Source of the DNA: Nocardia xishanensis NBRC 101358
Lineage (GTDB): Bacteria > Actinomycetota > Actinomycetes > Mycobacteriales > Mycobacteriaceae
DNA length: 64,000 nt
Assembly (NCBI RefSeq): GCF_001613365.1
Contig: NZ_BDCF01000021.1
Location: 62,001-126,000, forward strand
Direction of reading: 5' to 3'
Position 1 is the stretch's first letter, and every line of letters begins with the position of its first letter. The translations under genes and the position numbers were made by a program. The notes beneath the pieces were generated by a model. That model did not search any database and had not been told where the DNA came from. It was given only the letters and a program-made list of their open reading frames with translations. Below, one piece after another: positions 53,600 to 63,199 of the stretch.

Positions 53600-54466
53600 A
53601 TGAAATACCCAGGTCCGCAGACACTTTCGTACCGCAGACGACAGCGGGCGGTGACCTTGCTCGGCTACGTGGCCATGCTGTGCGTGCTCGCCGTCGTCGG
53701 CGTCCCGCTGTTCTGGATCGTCATCACCTCGTTCAAGGCGCGCCCCGACATCTACACCCAACCCGCCGTGTACTGGCCGCACAGCTGGCATCCGGAGAAC
53801 TACGCCGAGGCCACCACAGCACTGCCGTTCTGGACCTTCTTACGCAATTCGCTGCTCGTCACCGGGATCATCGCCGCGGTGAAGTTCGTGCTCGGCGTGC
53901 TGAGCGCCTACGGCCTGGTGTTCCTTCGCTTCCCGGGCAAGACGGTGATCTTCCTGCTGATCATCGCGGCGCTCATGGTGCCGAACCAGATCACGGTCAT
54001 CTCCAATTACGCACTCGTCGCACAGTTGGGATGGCGCAACACCTTTCAGGGCATCATCGTGCCGCTCTGCGGTGTCGCGTTCGGAACCTTCCTGATGCGC
54101 AACCACTTTCTCTCGCTGCCCTCGGAAATCATCGAGGCGGCCCGCATGGACGGCGCCAATTGGTGGCGGCTGCTCACCCGGGTGGTGCTGCCGATGTCGG
54201 GGCCGACGATGGTCGCGTTCGCGGTGGTCACGCTGGTCAACGAGTGGAACGAATACCTGTGGCCGTTCCTGATGGCCGACGACACGCACGTCGCGACGCT
54301 GCCGGTCGGCCTGACGCTGTTGCAGAACACCGAGAACCCGAGCGTCACCAATTGGGGGCCGGTGATGGCGGGGACGGTGCTCACCATGCTGCCGATCCTC
54401 GTCGTGTTCCTGCTGCTGCAACGCCACATGATCAAGGGCCTCACCTCCGGTGCGGTCAAGGGTTGA
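53600..54466 (+). CDS. ugpE: UgpE-like sugar/glycerophosphodiester ABC permease
   Basis: A 288-residue permease, partner of UgpA. Helices include VAMLCVLAVVGVPLFWIVIT and GIIAAVKFVLGVLSAYGLVF. The EAA loop reads SEIIEAARMDGANWWRLLTR. It lies 13 bases after ugpA and 31 bases before ugpB. Confidence 0.9.
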   Translation: MKYPGPQTLSYRRRQRAVTLLGYVAMLCVLAVVGVPLFWIVITSFKARPDIYTQPAVYWPHSWHPENYAEATTALPFWTFLRNSLLVTGIIAAVKFVLGVLSAYGLVFLRFPGKTVIFLLIIAALMVPNQITVISNYALVAQLGWRNTFQGIIVPLCGVAFGTFLMRNHFLSLPSEIIEAARMDGANWWRLLTRVVLPMSGPTMVAFAVVTLVNEWNEYLWPFLMADDTHVATLPVGLTLLQNTENPSVTNWGPVMAGTVLTMLPILVVFLLLQRHMIKGLTSGAVKG

Positions 54467-54497
54467 CGGGTAGATCCGTCGGAAAGTGAGGAATCAC

Positions 54498-55826
54498 GTG
54501 ACCGCAGCACAGTTCCCCGGGCTGTCCCGGCGCGGATTCATCGGACTCGCGGGCGCGGCCGCCGCGGGAGTGGCACTGACCGCATGCGCGGGCACCGGCG
54601 GCGGGGGTGACCAGGGCGGAGACGCGAACACCATCACCTTCTGGTCGAATCATCCGGGCACATCGAAGGAATTCGAGCTGGAGCTGATCGATCGGTTCCA
54701 CGCCAAGCACCCTGACCTGCGGGTCGACCTGGTCGACGCGGGCAAGAACTACGAGGAGGTGTCGCAGAAGTTCAACGCGGCACTTTCCGGCGGCGCGCTG
54801 CCGGATGTGGTTGTGCTCTCGGATGTCTGGTGGTTCAACTACGCGCTGAACGGCACCATCGAACCCCTCGACAAGCACTTCGGCGACGCCGGAGTGCGAC
54901 TGGACGACTACGTCGATTCGCTGGCGGCCGACTACCTGTTCGACGGCAAGCACTACGCGCTGCCCTACGCCAGATCGACGCCGCTTTTCTATTACAACAA
55001 GGACGTCTGGGCCAAGGCCGGACTGCCGGATCGCGGTCCGGAGAGCTGGCCGGAGTTCGACGAGTGGGGTCCGCGGATCCAATCCATCGTCGGCGAGGGC
55101 AAACTCGCGCACGGCTGGGGCGATGCGAAGAACTACCTCGCCTGGACCTTCCAGGGCCCGAACTGGACCTTCGGCGGCGCGTACTCCGACGGCTGGACCC
55201 TGAAGTTCACCGAGCCTGGCACCATCGCGGCGGGCAACTTCCTGCGCGAGATGATCCACACGAAGAGATACGCGGGCATCAAGCCGCAGATCGCGGTCGA
55301 TTTCGGCGCCGGCGTGATCGCCTCGACCATCGCCTCCACCGGTGATCTGCGCGGGATAAAGAAGAACGCCGAGGGCAAACTGAGTTTCGGCACCGCCTTC
55401 CTGCCGCATCCCAACGGACCCGGCGTCACCACCGGCGGCGCCGGACTCGCCATCCCGGCGCGAATCTCGGACGAGCGAAAAGTCAACGCGCTCAGGTTCA
55501 TCGAGTTCATCACCAATGCCGAGAGCACCGCATATTTCTCGCAGAACACCGGATACATGCCGGTACGGAAATCGGCCGTGAACGACCCGAGCGAGCAGCG
55601 CTTCCTAGCCGAGAATTTGAACGCGAAGGTCGCGATCGAGCAACTGCCGCTGACCAAGTCGCAGGATTACGCGCGCGTGTTCGTGCCGGGTGGCGATCAG
55701 ATCATCGGAACAGGATTGGAGCAAATCGGACTTCAGAATGCCGATCCGGCAACTGCTTTCGCGAACGTCGAGCAGCAGTTGCAGACGATCGTCGACCGCC
55801 AGATCACGCCCAAGCTACCCAAGTAA
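54498..55826 (+). CDS. ugpB: UgpB-like substrate-binding lipoprotein (Tat/lipobox)
   Basis: A 442-residue extracytoplasmic binding protein. The GTG at 54498 has GAGGA upstream. The signal has a twin-arginine (SRRGFIGLAG) and a lipobox LTAC (Cys about 30), so export through Tat and lipidation are likely. The mature part has the family-1 binding-protein fold (ITFWSNHPGTSKEFELELID; LPDVVVLSDVWWFNYALNG). It would bind the ligand for UgpA/UgpE. Confidence 0.91.
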   Translation: MTAAQFPGLSRRGFIGLAGAAAAGVALTACAGTGGGGDQGGDANTITFWSNHPGTSKEFELELIDRFHAKHPDLRVDLVDAGKNYEEVSQKFNAALSGGALPDVVVLSDVWWFNYALNGTIEPLDKHFGDAGVRLDDYVDSLAADYLFDGKHYALPYARSTPLFYYNKDVWAKAGLPDRGPESWPEFDEWGPRIQSIVGEGKLAHGWGDAKNYLAWTFQGPNWTFGGAYSDGWTLKFTEPGTIAAGNFLREMIHTKRYAGIKPQIAVDFGAGVIASTIASTGDLRGIKKNAEGKLSFGTAFLPHPNGPGVTTGGAGLAIPARISDERKVNALRFIEFITNAESTAYFSQNTGYMPVRKSAVNDPSEQRFLAENLNAKVAIEQLPLTKSQDYARVFVPGGDQIIGTGLEQIGLQNADPATAFANVEQQLQTIVDRQITPKLPK

Positions 55827-55856
55827 GTTCCCGCGACGACACGAGGAGACGACAGC

Positions 55857-56939
55857 ATGGCGACGGTGCATTTCGACCGGGTGACCCACCGGTATTCCGG
55901 TGCGCCTTCGCCCGCTGTCGACGACTTGGAGCTCGAGATCGACGACGGGGAGTTCCTGGTCCTCGTCGGGCCGTCGGGCTGCGGCAAGTCCACCAGTCTG
56001 CGGATGCTGGCGGGACTGGAAGCGGTGGAGAGCGGGCGCATTCTGATCGGCGGCCGCGACGTCACCGGCCTGCCGCCGCGGGCGCGCGACGTGGCCATGG
56101 TGTTCCAGAGCTACGCGCTCTACCCGAACATGACCGTCGCGCAGAACATGGGATTCGCGCTGCGCAACGCCGGGGTGGACAAGGCCGAGGCCGCCGTCCG
56201 GGTCAAGGAGGCCGCCAGACTGCTGGAGCTGGACGATCTGCTGGACCGCAAGCCCGCCAAGCTCTCCGGCGGACAACGCCAGCGCGTCGCCATGGGGCGG
56301 GCCATCGTGCGCAGGCCGCAGGTCTTCTGCATGGACGAGCCGCTGTCCAACCTGGATGCCAAACTGCGGGTGAGCACCCGATCCCAGATCGCCACCTTGC
56401 AGAAGCGTCTCGGCACCACCACCGTCTACGTCACCCACGACCAGGTGGAGGCCATGACCATGGGCGACCGGGTCGCCGTGCTTCGCGAGGGCAGGCTGCA
56501 GCAGATCGCCGCCCCGCGCGCGCTCTACGACGACCCGGTCAACACCTTCGTCGCGGGCTTCATCGGCTCGCCCGGCATGAACCTGCTCGAAGCGCCCGTG
56601 CGCGACGGCGCCGCGGTGCTCGACAATCTCCGGATCCCGTTGCCGCGCAGCGTGCAGGCCGGCGGGCGCGTCATCGTCGGCGTCCGACCCGAATCCTGGG
56701 AAGTCACCGCCGACCCCGCGACCGGCCTCACCGTCACCGCGGAAATCCTCGAAGAACTCGGCGCCGAATCCTTCGTCTACAGCCACGGCACCTCCGAGGA
56801 CTGGCGCAGCCGTACCGGCACGGTGGTGGCCCGCGTCGACCGTCGCTTCCGGATCGCCCTCGGCGATCCGCTCCACCTACGTCCCAAGCCCGACGAGCTC
56901 TTCTTCTTCGACCCCGAAACCGAATCCCGCCTCCGCTGA
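55857..56939 (+). CDS. ugpC: UgpC-like ABC ATPase
   Basis: A 360-residue ATPase of the sugar-transporter type. Walker A GPSGCGKST (about 38-46), Q-loop VFQSYALYPNMTV, signature LSGGQRQRV, Walker B VFCMDEPLSNLD, H-loop YVTHDQVEAM. The C-terminal OB-fold regulatory domain starts near residue 240 (NLLEAPVRDGAAVLDN). ATG start after GAGGAG. Last gene of the operon. Confidence 0.93.
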   Translation: MATVHFDRVTHRYSGAPSPAVDDLELEIDDGEFLVLVGPSGCGKSTSLRMLAGLEAVESGRILIGGRDVTGLPPRARDVAMVFQSYALYPNMTVAQNMGFALRNAGVDKAEAAVRVKEAARLLELDDLLDRKPAKLSGGQRQRVAMGRAIVRRPQVFCMDEPLSNLDAKLRVSTRSQIATLQKRLGTTTVYVTHDQVEAMTMGDRVAVLREGRLQQIAAPRALYDDPVNTFVAGFIGSPGMNLLEAPVRDGAAVLDNLRIPLPRSVQAGGRVIVGVRPESWEVTADPATGLTVTAEILEELGAESFVYSHGTSEDWRSRTGTVVARVDRRFRIALGDPLHLRPKPDELFFFDPETESRLR

Positions 56940-56956
56940 ACCGGTTTCGCCGAGGA

Positions 56957-58975
56957 TCACCAGATCTTCACGCGTTCCGCGGGTTCCAGGTAGAGGGCGT
57001 CGCCGGGGCGGACGTCGAAGGCTTCGTGGAAGCTGTCGATGTTGCGGACGACGGCATTGCAGCGGAATTCGGGCGGGGAGTGGGGGTCGACGGCCAGGCG
57101 GCGGATGGCCTCTTCGGAACGAGCCTTGGTGCGCCAGACCTGGGCCCAACCGTAGAAGACGCGCTGCAAACCGGTGAGACCGTCGATGACAGGGGGCTCG
57201 GCGCCGTTCAGCGAGATCTTGTACGCCTCCAAGGCGATGGAGAGACCGCCGAGATCGCCGATGTTCTCGCCGATGGTGAATTCGCCGTTGACGGTGTGCT
57301 CGTCGGGCAGGTCCTTGGGGGAGAGCACGCTGTACTGATCGATCAACGCCTTGGTGCGCTTGGCGAATTCGGCGCGATCGGCGTCGGTCCACCAGTCGAT
57401 CATGTTGCCGTCGCCGTCGTACTTGGCGCCCTGATCGTCGAAGCCGTGACCGATCTCGTGACCGATCACCGCGCCGATGCCGCCGTAGTTGGCCGCGTCG
57501 TCGGCGTTCATGTCGAAGAACGGCGGCCGCAGAATCGCCGCGGGGAAGACGATCTCGTTCATGCCCGGGTTGTAGTAGGCGTTCACCGTCTGCGGGGTCA
57601 TGAACCATTCGTCGCGATCGACCGGCCCGCCCAGCTTCTTCAGATCGCGGTCGTGCTCGGCCGCGTAACCGCTGCGGTAGTTGCCGACCAAGTCGGCGGG
57701 ATCGATCACCACGGCGGAGTAATCGCGCCAGCGCTCCGGATAGCCGATCTTCGGGGTGAACTTCTCCAGTTTGGCCAGCGCCGCCTTCCTGGTGTCCTGC
57801 CCCATCCACTCCAGCTCGGAGATGTTGCGGCGGTACGCCTCCTGGAGGTTGGCGACCAGCTCGACCATCCGCGCCTTCGCCTCGGGCGGAAAGTGCTCGG
57901 CCACATACAGTTTGCCGACCGACTCGCCGAGCAGCTCCTGCACCAGGGAGACGCCGCGCTTCCAGCGCTCACGGTTCTCCTGCGCGCCGGTCAGGGTGCG
58001 GCCGTAGAAGTCGAAGTTCTCCTCGACCACCTCGTCGGTGAGATACGGTGCGCGCGAACGCAAGACGCGCCACGCGGCCCACGCCTGCCAGTCGGCCGGG
58101 TCCTGCTCGGCCCAGGTCTGCGCGAAGGTGCGCAGGTAGGAGGGCTGACGCACCACCACTTCGGCGAACAGCTCGCCGGCCTGCTTGCCCGTACCCTCGG
58201 CGAGGGCCGAAGTCCATGCGGCCCAGTCGAACTCGGGGTTCTCGGCGACGAGCGCATCGAAAGAGGTGAGGTTGTAGCTCAGTTCGGCGTCGCGGCGGCG
58301 GACCACGTCCCAGTGGCCCGCGGCCAGCTTGCGCTCCAGCTCGAACACCCGCTGCCCGACCGTGTCCAGATCGTCCGGCAGCAACGCGGCGATGCGCGGG
58401 TCGGCCGCGGCCAGCGCGAACATGCGGCCGATGTGCGCGATGTACTTCGCGCGGATCTCGGCGAATTCGTCCTGGCGGTAATAGGACTCGTCGGGCAGGC
58501 CGATGCCGGACTGGCCCGCGTGCACCAGGTAGCGGCTGGAGTCCTTGTCGTCGGTGTCGACGTAGACGCCGACCGCCCCGCCGACGCCGGTGCGCTGTAG
58601 CCGCCCGAGCAGCGCGGCAAAGGCGCCGCGGTCGGCGACCTCGTGCACGGCGGCGAGTTCGGCGGAGATCGGCGCGAGACCGGCGGCGGCGACGGTCTCG
58701 GTGTCCATGAAGCTGGAGTACAGATCACCGATCTTGCGCGCGTCGCTACCCGGCTCGGCCTTTTGGGCCGCGGCGTTCTGGATGATGGCCTTGACGTCCA
58801 GCTCGGCCTGGTCGTACAGCGCACGGAAAGCTCCGTCGACCGCGCGGTCGGCCGGGATCTGATAGTCGTCCAGCCATTTGCCGTTGACATGCACGAACAG
58901 GTCGTCCTGCACCCGGACGGAGGCGTCGAGATGGGACAGGTCGAGGCCGGAGACGCTGATCGGTTCGGAAGTCAC
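56957..58975 (-). CDS. M13-family zinc metallopeptidase (Zmp1/neprilysin-like)
   Basis: A 672-residue peptidase. GTG start at 58975 (VTSEPISVSGLDLS). No signal peptide. The catalytic zinc site is IGHEIGHGFDDQG (HExxH about 506-510), with Glu in GENIGDLGGL (about 570). NAYYNPGMNEIVFPAAIL supports the M13 family, and the protein ends in the family-typical RVKIW. In Mtb the relative Zmp1 is secreted by a signal-independent route. It is convergent with ugpC. Confidence 0.94.
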   Translation of the reverse strand: MTSEPISVSGLDLSHLDASVRVQDDLFVHVNGKWLDDYQIPADRAVDGAFRALYDQAELDVKAIIQNAAAQKAEPGSDARKIGDLYSSFMDTETVAAAGLAPISAELAAVHEVADRGAFAALLGRLQRTGVGGAVGVYVDTDDKDSSRYLVHAGQSGIGLPDESYYRQDEFAEIRAKYIAHIGRMFALAAADPRIAALLPDDLDTVGQRVFELERKLAAGHWDVVRRRDAELSYNLTSFDALVAENPEFDWAAWTSALAEGTGKQAGELFAEVVVRQPSYLRTFAQTWAEQDPADWQAWAAWRVLRSRAPYLTDEVVEENFDFYGRTLTGAQENRERWKRGVSLVQELLGESVGKLYVAEHFPPEAKARMVELVANLQEAYRRNISELEWMGQDTRKAALAKLEKFTPKIGYPERWRDYSAVVIDPADLVGNYRSGYAAEHDRDLKKLGGPVDRDEWFMTPQTVNAYYNPGMNEIVFPAAILRPPFFDMNADDAANYGGIGAVIGHEIGHGFDDQGAKYDGDGNMIDWWTDADRAEFAKRTKALIDQYSVLSPKDLPDEHTVNGEFTIGENIGDLGGLSIALEAYKISLNGAEPPVIDGLTGLQRVFYGWAQVWRTKARSEEAIRRLAVDPHSPPEFRCNAVVRNIDSFHEAFDVRPGDALYLEPAERVKIW

Positions 58976-59084
58976 GATCTCCAGTATGCCGATCCGGCGC
59001 GAGCGCGCGAGGCGGTAACCGCCGTGGACGCGGCCGTTCACGCAGAGTGAACCCCCGGCCGCGCCTGCGACCGGGGGTGGGTGA

Positions 59085-59462
59085 TCATGCGGGCAGGATG
59101 ATGCGGTCGAACTCGCCGTCGTGCGCGCCGGCGAGGAAGGCTTCCCACTCTTCGGGGGTGTAGATGAGGGTGAGGTCGCCGTGGCGGAGCGTGGTGGTGC
59201 CGTCCGCGGCGGTGTGAACGAGCAGGTCGGTGTGTGTCCGTCCACTGTTGAGCAAGGTCAGGAACGACGTCCATGCGCTCGCGGTGACGGTGATGATGGG
59301 CTCTTCGGCGGGGCGGTTGGCCGGGTTGCGGCGGTATTTGCTGTCACGGATGAGCACCGCATCACCGTCGAACCGGACCTCGACGCATTGGTTGCCGTTG
59401 TTGGATCGGCTCGACGTGAACCAGCCGGTGGAGCCCGGCTGGGGGCTAGCGGTGGTGGCCAT
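59085..59462 (-). CDS. Long DUF397 protein with a second half-domain
   Basis: A 125-residue protein. The first half is a normal DUF397 unit (WFTSSRSNNGNQCVEVRFDG, then VLIRDSKYRRNPA) with an altered end (TASAWTSFLTLLNSG). The second half repeats the DUF397 end (LIYTPEEWEAFLAGAHDGEFD). It looks like one and a half domains fused, or a duplicated domain that lost its front part. It follows the XRE regulator by 10 bases and is likely co-transcribed. Confidence 0.86.
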   Translation of the reverse strand: MATTASPQPGSTGWFTSSRSNNGNQCVEVRFDGDAVLIRDSKYRRNPANRPAEEPIITVTASAWTSFLTLLNSGRTHTDLLVHTAADGTTTLRHGDLTLIYTPEEWEAFLAGAHDGEFDRIILPA

Positions 59463-59472
59463 GGGCAGGATT

Positions 59473-60324
59473 TTACCCGAGCGCGTGCCGCCTGATCAGG
59501 GCCAATGATTCGTCACGGGTCAGCGATTGCTCCAGTGCGCGCAGGTACGCGAAGCCCAGATCGCGCACCAGATCGGGGTCGTCGACCGCTCCGCCGAACA
59601 CCGCGCTCTCGGCCCAGCCGAAGGTGGGCAGCTGCACGCCCGCGAAGTCGATCAGGTGGAAGCTGCACCCGCCGAGGGTCGCGCCCGCGGTCGCGGAAAA
59701 CGGGATGACGCGCACCTCGACGCTGTCCAGCTCGTCGATCAGCTTGGCCAAATGTTCGAGCTGGCCATGCAGCACGGCAGGTCCGCCGGTCTGCTGCAAC
59801 AGCGCGGCCTCGCCGATGACGGCGGTGAGCTCGACGCGGTCCGAGCCGCGCAACCGTTCCTGGCGGCGCATGCGAATCGATACCAGCTGGTCCACCTGCA
59901 CGGGACGGATCATCACGTCGGCGCAGATGAGCGCGCGGGCATACGCCTCGGTCTGCAGCAAGCCCGGCACGATCAGGCTGTCGTAGCTGCGGATGCTCTG
60001 CGCGCCGTGCTCCATGCCGTACAGCCGCTGTAGTTCGGGGCCGATCAGCGCGGTGGACTTGGCCCACCAGCCGCGCTGTTTGCTGGCGTCCAGCAGGGCG
60101 AGCAGTTCGGTGCGCTCCTCGGCGGTCACCTCGAGCAGTTCGAGCACGGGACCGATGGTGTTGCCGGTGAGTACCCGCCTGCCCTTCTCCACGTGCGACC
60201 AGTTCGCCGGGGTGAAGCCGATCCGCTTGGCGAAGGTCGCCGAATCGAAGCCACGCTGCTCACGCAAGTCGCGAAGACGCAGCACCAGCTCCCAACGCGC
60301 GACAGTGGGCGAGACGGGTGCCAT
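59473..60324 (-). CDS. XRE-family regulator, WhiJ/Scr1 type (second module)
   Basis: A 283-residue regulator like the one at 16308-17264 but shorter. The ATG at 60324 (MAPVSPTVARW) is chosen over the longer ORF. HTH at about 14-65 (LRDLREQRGFDSATFAKRIG, then FTPANWSHVEKGRR). The DUF5753 domain follows (YDSLIVPGLLQTEAYARALI; AVIGEAALLQQTGGPAVLHG). Partner: the long DUF397 gene downstream. It is divergent from the gene at 60453. Confidence 0.92.
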   Translation of the reverse strand: MAPVSPTVARWELVLRLRDLREQRGFDSATFAKRIGFTPANWSHVEKGRRVLTGNTIGPVLELLEVTAEERTELLALLDASKQRGWWAKSTALIGPELQRLYGMEHGAQSIRSYDSLIVPGLLQTEAYARALICADVMIRPVQVDQLVSIRMRRQERLRGSDRVELTAVIGEAALLQQTGGPAVLHGQLEHLAKLIDELDSVEVRVIPFSATAGATLGGCSFHLIDFAGVQLPTFGWAESAVFGGAVDDPDLVRDLGFAYLRALEQSLTRDESLALIRRHALG

Positions 60325-60347
60325 AGCACGGGATGCTACGCCTGGCA

Positions 60348-60361
60348 ACACGCCAGCGTGT
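60348..60361. promoter_or_regulatory. Inverted repeat in the XRE (second module) promoter
   Basis: ACACGC-CA-GCGTGT is a 14-bp inverted repeat lying about 25 bases upstream of the XRE start codon. A TTGACA sequence (minus strand, 60368-60373) lies just beyond it. It may be an operator for the regulator itself or for the divergent gene. Confidence 0.45.
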
Positions 60362-60452
60362 GACTATTGTCAACCCAATTGCGCAGGGCTAGGGTCGACA
60401 CCAGCGGCCGATTCACCCGTCACGTTCACTCAGCATCGAGGCGAGGTACGTC

Positions 60453-60995
60453 ATGAGCACGTTCCGCATTGAATCAGGCAGTCACGGCCCGCTCGGAGCA
60501 CCGGACGCCTCGCCGTCGCACGCGGCCGCCCAGGAGTACACAACCGCCCAGGACGCCTTCGCCCGCTGCCGTCACTACCGCAAGGACAACGGGCTGTACG
60601 CCGTCGTCGACCCGGCGCTGGGCCGCATCATGCTGGAGGTCGGCGCCGTCGGCGCGGTCGTCATGCCCGCCTCCCTCGGCACGAAGGTGCGCGCACTGCT
60701 CACCATCGGAGGACGGCGCGGCGGCCCGATCATCGCGCATCCGCGTTCAGGGCGCTGGACGTTCCTGACCGGCCCGACCGACAACTCCTACCTGGACATG
60801 GTGCTCTTCTCCGACCTGTTCCGCGTCTGCGCCTCGGTCGCCTTGCCCGGCAGCCGAATCGTGCTGCCATCGCCCGCCGACGAACACAGCGGCTACCGCA
60901 CCTGGGTCGCGCGACCGGACATGGACTACCGGCCGGAGCTGCCGGAGGTGATCGCCGCCACCAGGTCGGCGGCGATCCCGGTCAAGAACGAATGA
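60453..60995 (+). CDS. Protein of unknown function divergent from the XRE module
   Basis: A 180-residue soluble protein (MSTFRIESGSHGPLG...). It contains FARCRHYRKDNGLYAVVDP, VGAVVMPASLGTKVRALLT and GPIIAHPRSGRWTFLTGP. This is reminiscent of proteins annotated as bifunctional primase/polymerase-like that lie beside Scr1/DUF397 modules in Streptomyces; I do not see the catalytic acidic residues of a primase, so no function is claimed. It has GAGG upstream of the ATG. Confidence 0.75.
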   Translation: MSTFRIESGSHGPLGAPDASPSHAAAQEYTTAQDAFARCRHYRKDNGLYAVVDPALGRIMLEVGAVGAVVMPASLGTKVRALLTIGGRRGGPIIAHPRSGRWTFLTGPTDNSYLDMVLFSDLFRVCASVALPGSRIVLPSPADEHSGYRTWVARPDMDYRPELPEVIAATRSAAIPVKNE

Positions 60996-61002
60996 GTTTC
61001 GC

Positions 61003-61497
61003 TTACGGCGTCGGCCGCGGCGTCAACGTGACGCTGAAGCGATCCTCGATGTTCTGATTCCACTTCCGCTCGCACTCCTCGATCTTGGACTGATCGTTGC
61101 CGGCCTTGTCCAGGCAGTCGATCAGGTCCTTGCCGCCCGAGTCGACGAAGAAGCTCCAGCCGACGATAGCGATCAGGATCGAGCCGATCAGGGCGAGCAC
61201 GCTCAAGATCGCACCGGTGATGGCCATTCCGGTCCCGCCCGCGGTGCCCCGCCTTGCCTTGGCGAAGGCGATGATGCCGAAGATCAGGCCGAACAGGCCG
61301 AACACGATGCCGCCGAGGAGGGTCCAGAAGCTGAGCAGCGCCAGGATGCCGAGAACCAGCGCGGTGATGGCGAGGCCCTTGCCCTTCGGCGATTCCTGCC
61401 AGTAACCGCCCTGTCCTGGCGGGGGATACCCGCCGGGCGGCGGATACTGTCCTGGCGGCGGCGGAGGGTACTGGCCGGGCGGGGGATATTGCGACAT
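61003..61497 (-). CDS. DUF4190-type membrane protein with Pro-rich N-terminus
   Basis: A 164-residue protein. The ATG at 61497 follows GGAAG. The N-terminal 35 residues are repeated PPPGQYPPP units. Two or three hydrophobic segments (LAITALVLGILALLSFWTLL; GIVFGLFGLIFGIIAFAKAR; MAITGAILSVLALIGSILIAIV) follow. Then a short external or internal tail with a Cys (DLIDCLDKAG; IEECERKW). This is the common layout of actinobacterial DUF4190 proteins. The role is unknown. Confidence 0.87.
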   Translation of the reverse strand: MSQYPPPGQYPPPPPGQYPPPGGYPPPGQGGYWQESPKGKGLAITALVLGILALLSFWTLLGGIVFGLFGLIFGIIAFAKARRGTAGGTGMAITGAILSVLALIGSILIAIVGWSFFVDSGGKDLIDCLDKAGNDQSKIEECERKWNQNIEDRFSVTLTPRPTP

Positions 61498-61635
61498 GGA
61501 CTTCCTCTCAGTCGGTGCCGCTGTGGAACTCGCTGCGGGGTCTCGCGGATCCTGCGGGAGCGCTGTGCGGCGGTCGCCTACTGATCGCACTCCCCACGTT
61601 CGGATGTTAATCGGACAAATCGAACGAGGGACCGC

Positions 61636-62424
61636 TCATTGCCCGCCGAGTCGCGCGTGCATCTCCCAGACCAGAACCTCCGCCGGGCCGTGCGCGGTGA
61701 TGCGCTGGCCGCCGCTGCGGGTCAGGCGCACCGCGTCACCCTCGTACAACGGTCCGACGCCTTCCATCTCCACCTCGCCGCGGGCGACGAAAACATGCAG
61801 GTACGGCGCGTCCGGCAGGTCGATCACCTGCGGCGCCGCACCAGCCTCGGCACCGAGCATGCGGGCAACGTGCAGCGCGGAATGGCTGCTGTTGATGGCG
61901 ATGGCGGTGCGATCGCGGTAGCGCGGCAGGCCGGAGGCCACCGTGACCAAGCCGCCGCCCGCCAGCTCGTCGTCGATCTCCAGCTGCTGGTAGCCAGGGG
62001 TCAGGCCAGGCTCGTCGGGCACGACCCACATCTGCACGAAATGCACCGGCTCCTGGTGCTCGGCGCTGTCGTCCAGCCGCCATGAGTCGTTCTTCTCCGA
62101 ATGCAGGATGCCGATGCCCGCGCTCATCCGCTGGGCGAGGCCGGGGTAGATGACGCCGCTGTGTCCGAGCGAGTCCTGATGCACCAGGCTGCCGGCTAGG
62201 ACCCAGGTGACGATCTCCATGTCCCGGTGCGGATGGGTGTCGAAACCCTGCCCGGGCAGCACGATGTCCTCGTTGTTCACCAACAGCAGGCCGTGATGGG
62301 TGTTCTCCGGGTCGTAGTGCTCACCGAAGGAGAACGAATGCTTCGAATCCAGCCAGGACACCCGCGTTTTCATGCGGTCGCCGCCACGGTGGACATCGAT
62401 GTGAGGCGTAGTGAGTGTGGACAT
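61636..62424 (-). CDS. Pirin family protein
   Basis: A 262-residue bicupin. The ATG at 62424 (MSTLTTPHID) follows AGGAGG. The metal ligands of the N-terminal cupin are in FDTHPHRDMEIVTWVL and ILHSEKN; the FxxHPHxxxE motif is the pirin signature. Bacterial pirins include quercetinases and regulators of redox metabolism. The C-terminal cupin lacks the metal set. Confidence 0.92.
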   Translation of the reverse strand: MSTLTTPHIDVHRGGDRMKTRVSWLDSKHSFSFGEHYDPENTHHGLLLVNNEDIVLPGQGFDTHPHRDMEIVTWVLAGSLVHQDSLGHSGVIYPGLAQRMSAGIGILHSEKNDSWRLDDSAEHQEPVHFVQMWVVPDEPGLTPGYQQLEIDDELAGGGLVTVASGLPRYRDRTAIAINSSHSALHVARMLGAEAGAAPQVIDLPDAPYLHVFVARGEVEMEGVGPLYEGDAVRLTRSGGQRITAHGPAEVLVWEMHARLGGQ

Positions 62425-62687
62425 CGGGGTCCTCCTCTCTCCGACCGTGCACCGATCACCTTTCAGGGTAGGAGCACTCGAGGTCGCCGTACTCCTGATT
62501 CCTAGTAAATTGTCCTGCACTCGGCATTTTACGCGAGCGACCAGCGGGTGAACGGCAGGCGACCAGTACCGACCGGTGCGCCGAAGCGGGAACAGGACAC
62601 GTAGGGTAACCGGCGACGGAGCCCTCTCCCGACGGCACCGGGTTCGTAACACGATGCGCCCCAACGGAACCGGAGGTGAGAGCCGAA

Positions 62688-63149
62688 ATGCGACGGGAGG
62701 CGCTCGATCGCATCGAGCGGCAGCTCCGCTCCGAGGCGCGCCGCGACGGCATCAGCGACTTCGTGGTCGGGGTCGCCGTGTTCCGCGACCGGAAGCTCCT
62801 CGTGGTCCGGCGGGTGCCCGACGACTACCACGGCGGCATGTACGAACTGCCCGGCGGCGGCGTGGAATCGGGGGAGACCTTCGCCGAGTGCGTGGCGCGC
62901 GAGTTGTTCGAGGAGACCGGGCTGCGGGTGCGCAGCATCACCGAGTTCCTCGGCGGCATCGACTACGCCACCCGCACCAAGCCGAGGGTGCGCAAATTCA
63001 GCTTCCTCGTCGAGGTGGAGCCCGGCGAGGTGGCGCTGGCTCCCGGCGAACACGACGCCTTCGCCTGGATCGACGCGGGCGCGCTCGACGAGCTGCCGAT
63101 GGCGCCCGATATGCGGGCGGCCGTCAGTTCCCTGGTCAGCTGGGGCTGA
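62688..63149 (+). CDS. NUDIX hydrolase
   Basis: A 153-residue hydrolase. The ATG at 62688 (MRREALDRIERQL) follows GGAGG. The NUDIX box GGGVESGETFAECVARELFE, then ETGL, matches GX5EX7REUXEEXGU. It hydrolyses a nucleoside diphosphate-X compound; the substrate is unknown. It is divergent from the pirin gene. Confidence 0.92.
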   Translation: MRREALDRIERQLRSEARRDGISDFVVGVAVFRDRKLLVVRRVPDDYHGGMYELPGGGVESGETFAECVARELFEETGLRVRSITEFLGGIDYATRTKPRVRKFSFLVEVEPGEVALAPGEHDAFAWIDAGALDELPMAPDMRAAVSSLVSWG

Positions 63150-63199
63150 TCGAGGGCGTACCTCGGGCCGCGCGCACCCGAGAGGGCACAATCAAGGCG

